Assembly: GCF_003863965.1 (NCBI RefSeq)
Contig: NZ_RRCN01000001.1
Span: forward strand, 6,569,071-6,633,070
Length of the DNA: 64,000 bases
Direction of reading: 5' to 3'
Source of the DNA: Paenibacillus oralis
GTDB lineage: Bacteria; Bacillota; Bacilli; Paenibacillales; Paenibacillaceae
The translations under genes and the position numbers were made by a program. Of this stretch, positions 60,781 to 64,000 are shown one piece after another (the first letter of the stretch is position 1; the number at the start of each line of letters is the position of its first letter). The notes beneath the pieces are model-generated. The model had not been told where the DNA came from, made no database searches, and saw only the letters and a program-made list of their open reading frames with translations.

Positions 60781-61164
60781 GACACTCTGCCTGGAAACCG
60801 TTCACACCTTGCACACAATGGAGCCATCCGAATCTTCCTTAGCGGGAGTACGGCTGCATATCGCTGTTAATAATTATACATTCTTATTTATATTTATACA
60901 ACCGAATTTTTGGGATGGCATTCCCGCCGCCAGCTCCGCTGAGAACTTATAACTCAACTTTCGCAGCATGAAATTGGCAAATAAGCATTGATGTAACTGG
61001 GCGAAGCGGCTGTCACGACCCGGAGTTGACATTGGATCAAAGGAGAAAGTTTTTCCTGGTATTCGAGGCGATTTCATGGACAGATCCGGCAGTTGTGGGA
61101 CAGCGATCGCCTTACCTGGGGCACCTGCTTCCTGTTCCAGCTTTCTTGGTCCACTGTTGAATGG

Positions 61165-61352
61165 AATAGTTGCAAAATGTACAGTTACTTATCCGGAAAT
61201 GCTGCCATAGCACTTGAATAAGTGTAAAACCTGCAATTACTCCGCTATATTTCGAAAAATGAGGCTAAAAACGAGGAAATAAGTGTACGAAATGCAATTA
61301 AACGAATGATTGGGTAAATGGATGTGAAGTTAGTTGTATGATTTGCAATTAA
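61165..61352. repeat. degenerate 26-bp GCAATTA repeats in a long intergenic region
   Basis: Four related units lie at 61165-61190 (AATAGTTGCAAAATGTACAG...), 61216-61241 (GAATAAGTGTAAAACCTGCA...), 61276-61301 (GAAATAAGTGTACGAAATGC...) and 61326-61352 (GAAGTTAGTTGTATGATTTG...). The last three end in GCAATTA. Centre-to-centre spacing is 50-60 bases. No supportable gene in 60781-61674. Confidence 0.65.
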
Positions 61353-61618
61353 TGGTCAGCGCCAAGCCGGTCGAGTACACTGTTGCCCGCTATCCGAACG
61401 GGCGAAATAAAGGCAGGCCGTAAACTCTTCACACTATACCCTCGCTCTAAACCAGTTTACCCGGGCCGATTCGAGGTAAATAGAGTCATCTGTGTCCGTT
61501 ACATTTTGCAATCCTCGGTTTTTCCTCAAATAGCGGCTCTGGTGTCCCTTAGCCTTCAGATTCTCTTCTCCTTCCCTCTCTACCTGCATAGTTTTCCTCT
61601 ACCGTACCGTAAATTTAA

Positions 61619-61658
61619 TAAAAAAAGGCCGGCCAAGAACATTTCTTGGCCAGCCCTG
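61619..61658 (-). terminator. terminator of dapL
   Basis: GCTGGCCAAGAA and TTCTTGGCCGGC arms around ATG, followed by CTTTTTTTATT on the minus strand. Confidence 0.85.
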
Positions 61659-61674
61659 CACAATTCAAATTAAT

Positions 61675-62928
61675 TTAAAAAATAAACTTCAAATCGCCCA
61701 ACCGGCGTTTAATTTCCGAGATCACGCGGCGCTCTTCCTCTTCGCCGTCGGCGATAAACGTCACCGAGAAACGGATGTAATGGCCGACGTCGTCCCAAGG
61801 CACCGTCGAAATCAACTTCTCGCGGATCAAAAATTGCGAGAAGTCTTCCGCCGTCGCAAAAGTCGGACCGCCTTCCACGCCCTTCGGCGCCTGCACGTAC
61901 AGGAAGAACGAACCCTGCGGCTTCTTCGCTTTAAAGCCCAGTTCATTCAGCGCGTTAACCAGCAGATTGTGGCGGCGCGAATATTTCGCGGCGATTTTTT
62001 CGGTGATTTCCGGATGCCCCAAACCGTAAGCCGCCGCCTTTTGAATGGCGATAAACTGCCCGGAATCGTTGTTGTCCTTCACGTCGCTGAAGGCTTTGAC
62101 GACCAGCGGGTTGCCGGCGACAAAACCGATTCTCCAGCCCGTCATATTGTACGACTTGGACAAGGAGTGCAGCTCCACGCCTACGTCCTTCGCGCCCGGC
62201 ACGGACAGGAAGCTAAACGGTTTGAGCCCGTCATAAGTCAAGGCTGCGTAAGGAGCGTCATGCACGACGACCACATGATATTTCTTCGCCCATTCCACCA
62301 CTTTGGCAAAAAATTCCGGCGTTGCGCTCGCTCCGGTCGGGTTGTTCGGGTAGTTCAAATACAACAGCTTCGCCTTGCGGGCCACCTCTTCCGGAATCGC
62401 CTCAAGATCCGGCAGAAAGTGGTTTTCTTCCGTCAAAGGTACCGTGTATACCTCGCCGCCCAAATATTTGGTATGCGTACCGATGATCGGATAGCCCGGG
62501 ACGGTCATAATCGTAATATCCCCCGGGTTGATAAAGCAGGAAGGCAGCATTGCGATTGCCGGCTTGGAGCCGATCGAATGCACGACCTCCGTAGCCGGAT
62601 CGATGCCTTCCACGCCAAATACATCGCGCAAATATTTCGCCGCGGCTTCCTTGAATTCAGGAATCCCGTTGTCCGCATAGCCGCGGTTTTCGCGTTTGGC
62701 CGCTTCTTCCGCCAGTTTGGCGACAATACCGGAATCGGCCATATCGTCGGGTTCGCCGACCCCCATGTCAATCAGCTCAACATCGGGAAAATCTTTTTTG
62801 GCCGCCGCTTTGGCGCGTTTGATTTTCTCGAATTTATAAATAGCGGTATCTTTACCGTAGTTTGCTCCGCCGATCCGGTCTGCAAATATCTGCTGAATGT
62901 AGGTTTCTTGTCCATACACCGTACTCAT
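61675..62928 (-). CDS. dapL: LL-diaminopimelate aminotransferase (class I aminotransferase)
   Basis: A PLP aminotransferase converting tetrahydrodipicolinate to LL-diaminopimelate for lysine and cell-wall synthesis. Fold type I features: LIDMGVGEPDDMAD, YNPNNPTGA-like LYLNYPNNPTGASA, HDAPYAALTYDG and the PLP lysine in SLSKSYNMTGWRIGF. 417 aa fits DapL. A related aminotransferase acting on another substrate cannot be excluded from motifs alone. ATG 62928 follows GGAGATGG. Confidence 0.85.
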   Translation of the reverse strand: MSTVYGQETYIQQIFADRIGGANYGKDTAIYKFEKIKRAKAAAKKDFPDVELIDMGVGEPDDMADSGIVAKLAEEAAKRENRGYADNGIPEFKEAAAKYLRDVFGVEGIDPATEVVHSIGSKPAIAMLPSCFINPGDITIMTVPGYPIIGTHTKYLGGEVYTVPLTEENHFLPDLEAIPEEVARKAKLLYLNYPNNPTGASATPEFFAKVVEWAKKYHVVVVHDAPYAALTYDGLKPFSFLSVPGAKDVGVELHSLSKSYNMTGWRIGFVAGNPLVVKAFSDVKDNNDSGQFIAIQKAAAYGLGHPEITEKIAAKYSRRHNLLVNALNELGFKAKKPQGSFFLYVQAPKGVEGGPTFATAEDFSQFLIREKLISTVPWDDVGHYIRFSVTFIADGEEEERRVISEIKRRLGDLKFIF

Positions 62929-63074
62929 TTACCGTCCATCTCCTTCATATTCGTTAAAAAATCTACTTTTTTAAATATGAGGGAAGACCACGGAATAGAG
63001 AATGGATTAATTACCTGATCGTTTGTACTTTTTGATCAAGCTGTCTCCTGGAGGCGAACATTTCCCGGGAATTA

Positions 63075-64000
63075 TCAACGGTTTCGCAGCGCCAAAAGCA
63101 CATCCTCCATGTCAGCCGGAATCGGCGCGCTGAATTCCAAATACCGGCCGTCCGCCGGGTGTTCGAAGCCCAAAACGGCCGCATGCAGCGCTTGTCCGTT
63201 CATTTTGACGCCTTTGCTTCGTCCGTACAGCGGATCTCCCACGAGCGGGTGGCCGATGAATTTCATGTGCACGCGGATTTGATGGGTACGGCCGGTTTCC
63301 AGCCTAAGTTCCAGCAGCGTATAGTCGCCGAAACGCTCCGCCACCTGAAAATGCGTGACCGCCGGTTTGCTGTTCCGGTCGATGACCGTATACATTTTGC
63401 GGTCGTGGGGGTCGCGGCCAATCGGCGCATCCACCGTCCCCTGGTCATGGCTGACGTTACCGTGAACGAGGGCGTAATACTTGCGGGTCACCGAGTGCTC
63501 TTTCAGCTGCGCCGCCAGCGAGGCGTGGGCCTTATCGTTTTTCGCCGCCATAATCAGCCCCGATGTGTCCTTGTCGATGCGGTGCACGATCCCGGGACGA
63601 AGTTCTCCGTTGATGCCCGACAAGTCCTTGCAGTGAAACATCAGCGCATTGACAAGCGTTCCGCCAGCATGGCCCGGCGCCGGATGCACGACCATGCCGC
63701 GAGCCTTGTTAACGACGATAACGTCGCTGTCCTCGTAGTAAATATCAAGCGGAATATCCTCGGGAACGATTTCCACCGCTTCCGGCTCGGGAATCGTCAG
63801 CACGATACGATCGCCCTCCGCCAGCTTATAGTTCGCTTTGACCGGGGTTTCGTTGACAACCAAGTTCCCCGCTTCGATCCACAGCTGAATTTGGCTCCGC
63901 GAAATGTCCTCATCGAGCTGCCCTTTAACGTATTTGTCAATCCGCTCCTTAGCAGCCGCGGAATCGATCGTCCATTCGAGCGTGCCGTCCTCGGCTTCTT
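63075..64000 (-). CDS. RluD-family 23S rRNA pseudouridine synthase (5' end outside window)
   Basis: Isomerises specific uridines in 23S rRNA. The S4-type N-terminal segment is visible up to the window edge (AAKERIDKYVKGQLDEDISRS and WIEAGNLVVNE). The catalytic domain has GIVHRIDKDTSGLIMAAKND with the catalytic Asp, then TGRTHQIRVHMKFIGHPLVGDPLYG. Resembles B. subtilis YlyB. The frame is continuous to 64000; an internal ATG at 63863 would cut the S4 domain, so the gene starts beyond the window. Confidence 0.93.
   Translation of the reverse strand, partial: EAEDGTLEWTIDSAAAKERIDKYVKGQLDEDISRSQIQLWIEAGNLVVNETPVKANYKLAEGDRIVLTIPEPEAVEIVPEDIPLDIYYEDSDVIVVNKARGMVVHPAPGHAGGTLVNALMFHCKDLSGINGELRPGIVHRIDKDTSGLIMAAKNDKAHASLAAQLKEHSVTRKYYALVHGNVSHDQGTVDAPIGRDPHDRKMYTVIDRNSKPAVTHFQVAERFGDYTLLELRLETGRTHQIRVHMKFIGHPLVGDPLYGRSKGVKMNGQALHAAVLGFEHPADGRYLEFSAPIPADMEDVLLALRNR

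Noticed and set aside
61165..61352. Possible CRISPR array at the GCAATTA repeats
   Set aside because: Units are too degenerate and no cas genes are nearby.
60781..61674. Small frames in the pyr-dapL gap
   Set aside because: The frames there (for example 60874-61077 minus and 61383-61673 plus) lack ribosome sites and domain-like composition, and the region is repeat-rich.

Overview
The window looks like the chromosome of an endospore-forming Bacillota, most likely Paenibacillus or a close relative. The gene content and local order resemble Bacillus subtilis: acsA divergent from acuA/acuC, ccpA beside ytxJ, a PyrR-controlled pyr operon, a T-box tyrS, a Spo0E-like phosphatase and spore-type GH18/SLH proteins. 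The coding sequence is moderately GC-rich, and SLH and Big_2 surface proteins are present. No plasmid, intact phage, insertion sequence or CRISPR array was seen.

Layout. 1-775: the 5' end of tyrS behind a T-box leader with a UAC specifier. 776-3880: a class A penicillin-binding protein with C-terminal FN3-like domains. 3946-10105: acetate metabolism and carbon control (acsA with a consensus cre site, acuA, acuC, mtnN, ccpA, ytxJ). 10223-18265: a zinc-ribbon protein, a PfpI-type protein, ptsI, a CoA-binding protein, an atypical aroA, aroK, gnd and a hypothetical gene. 18569-25315: yktB, an MFS transporter, speA, then small or peripheral genes (DUF1292, stalk domain, MBL fold, DUF3892, GNAT, a small lipoprotein). 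25457-27620: a tRNA-Val(GAC) followed by a degenerate, A+T-rich mobile-element remnant with a truncated integrase and a partly duplicated coiled-coil gene. 27701-37952: polysaccharide deacetylase, trhO, a SufR-like regulator, DUF1450, sodA, a LacI-family regulator divergent from manA, DinB, a DUF3006/ComEC-like pair and a Big_2 surface protein. 38266-40503: three tRNAs (Leu-UAA, Ile-CAU, initiator Met), a Spo0E-like gene of 52 residues, ysnE and repeat-rich non-coding DNA.

40602-49654 is the most unusual block. It is an apparent operon that combines a MacB/YknXYZ-like export apparatus (ATPase, lipoprotein adaptor, large FtsX-type permease, second ATPase with an AbrB-like tail) with two paralogous family-1 solute-binding lipoproteins. 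No MalF/MalG-type import permease is present. It is divergent from an SLH-anchored GH18 protein.

51699-60780 is the pyrimidine operon pyrR-pyrB-pyrC-carA-carB-pyrF-pyrE. It has a sigma-A promoter, a PyrR-binding motif and an attenuator. It lacks pyrP and the dihydroorotate dehydrogenase genes usually found between carB and pyrF. The window ends with a class I aminotransferase (dapL) and the 3' part of an RluD-family pseudouridine synthase. Several non-coding stretches carry short repeat families (11429-11611, 14059-14093 with 57543-57600, 18281-18392, 39817-39900, 61165-61352) whose role is unknown.
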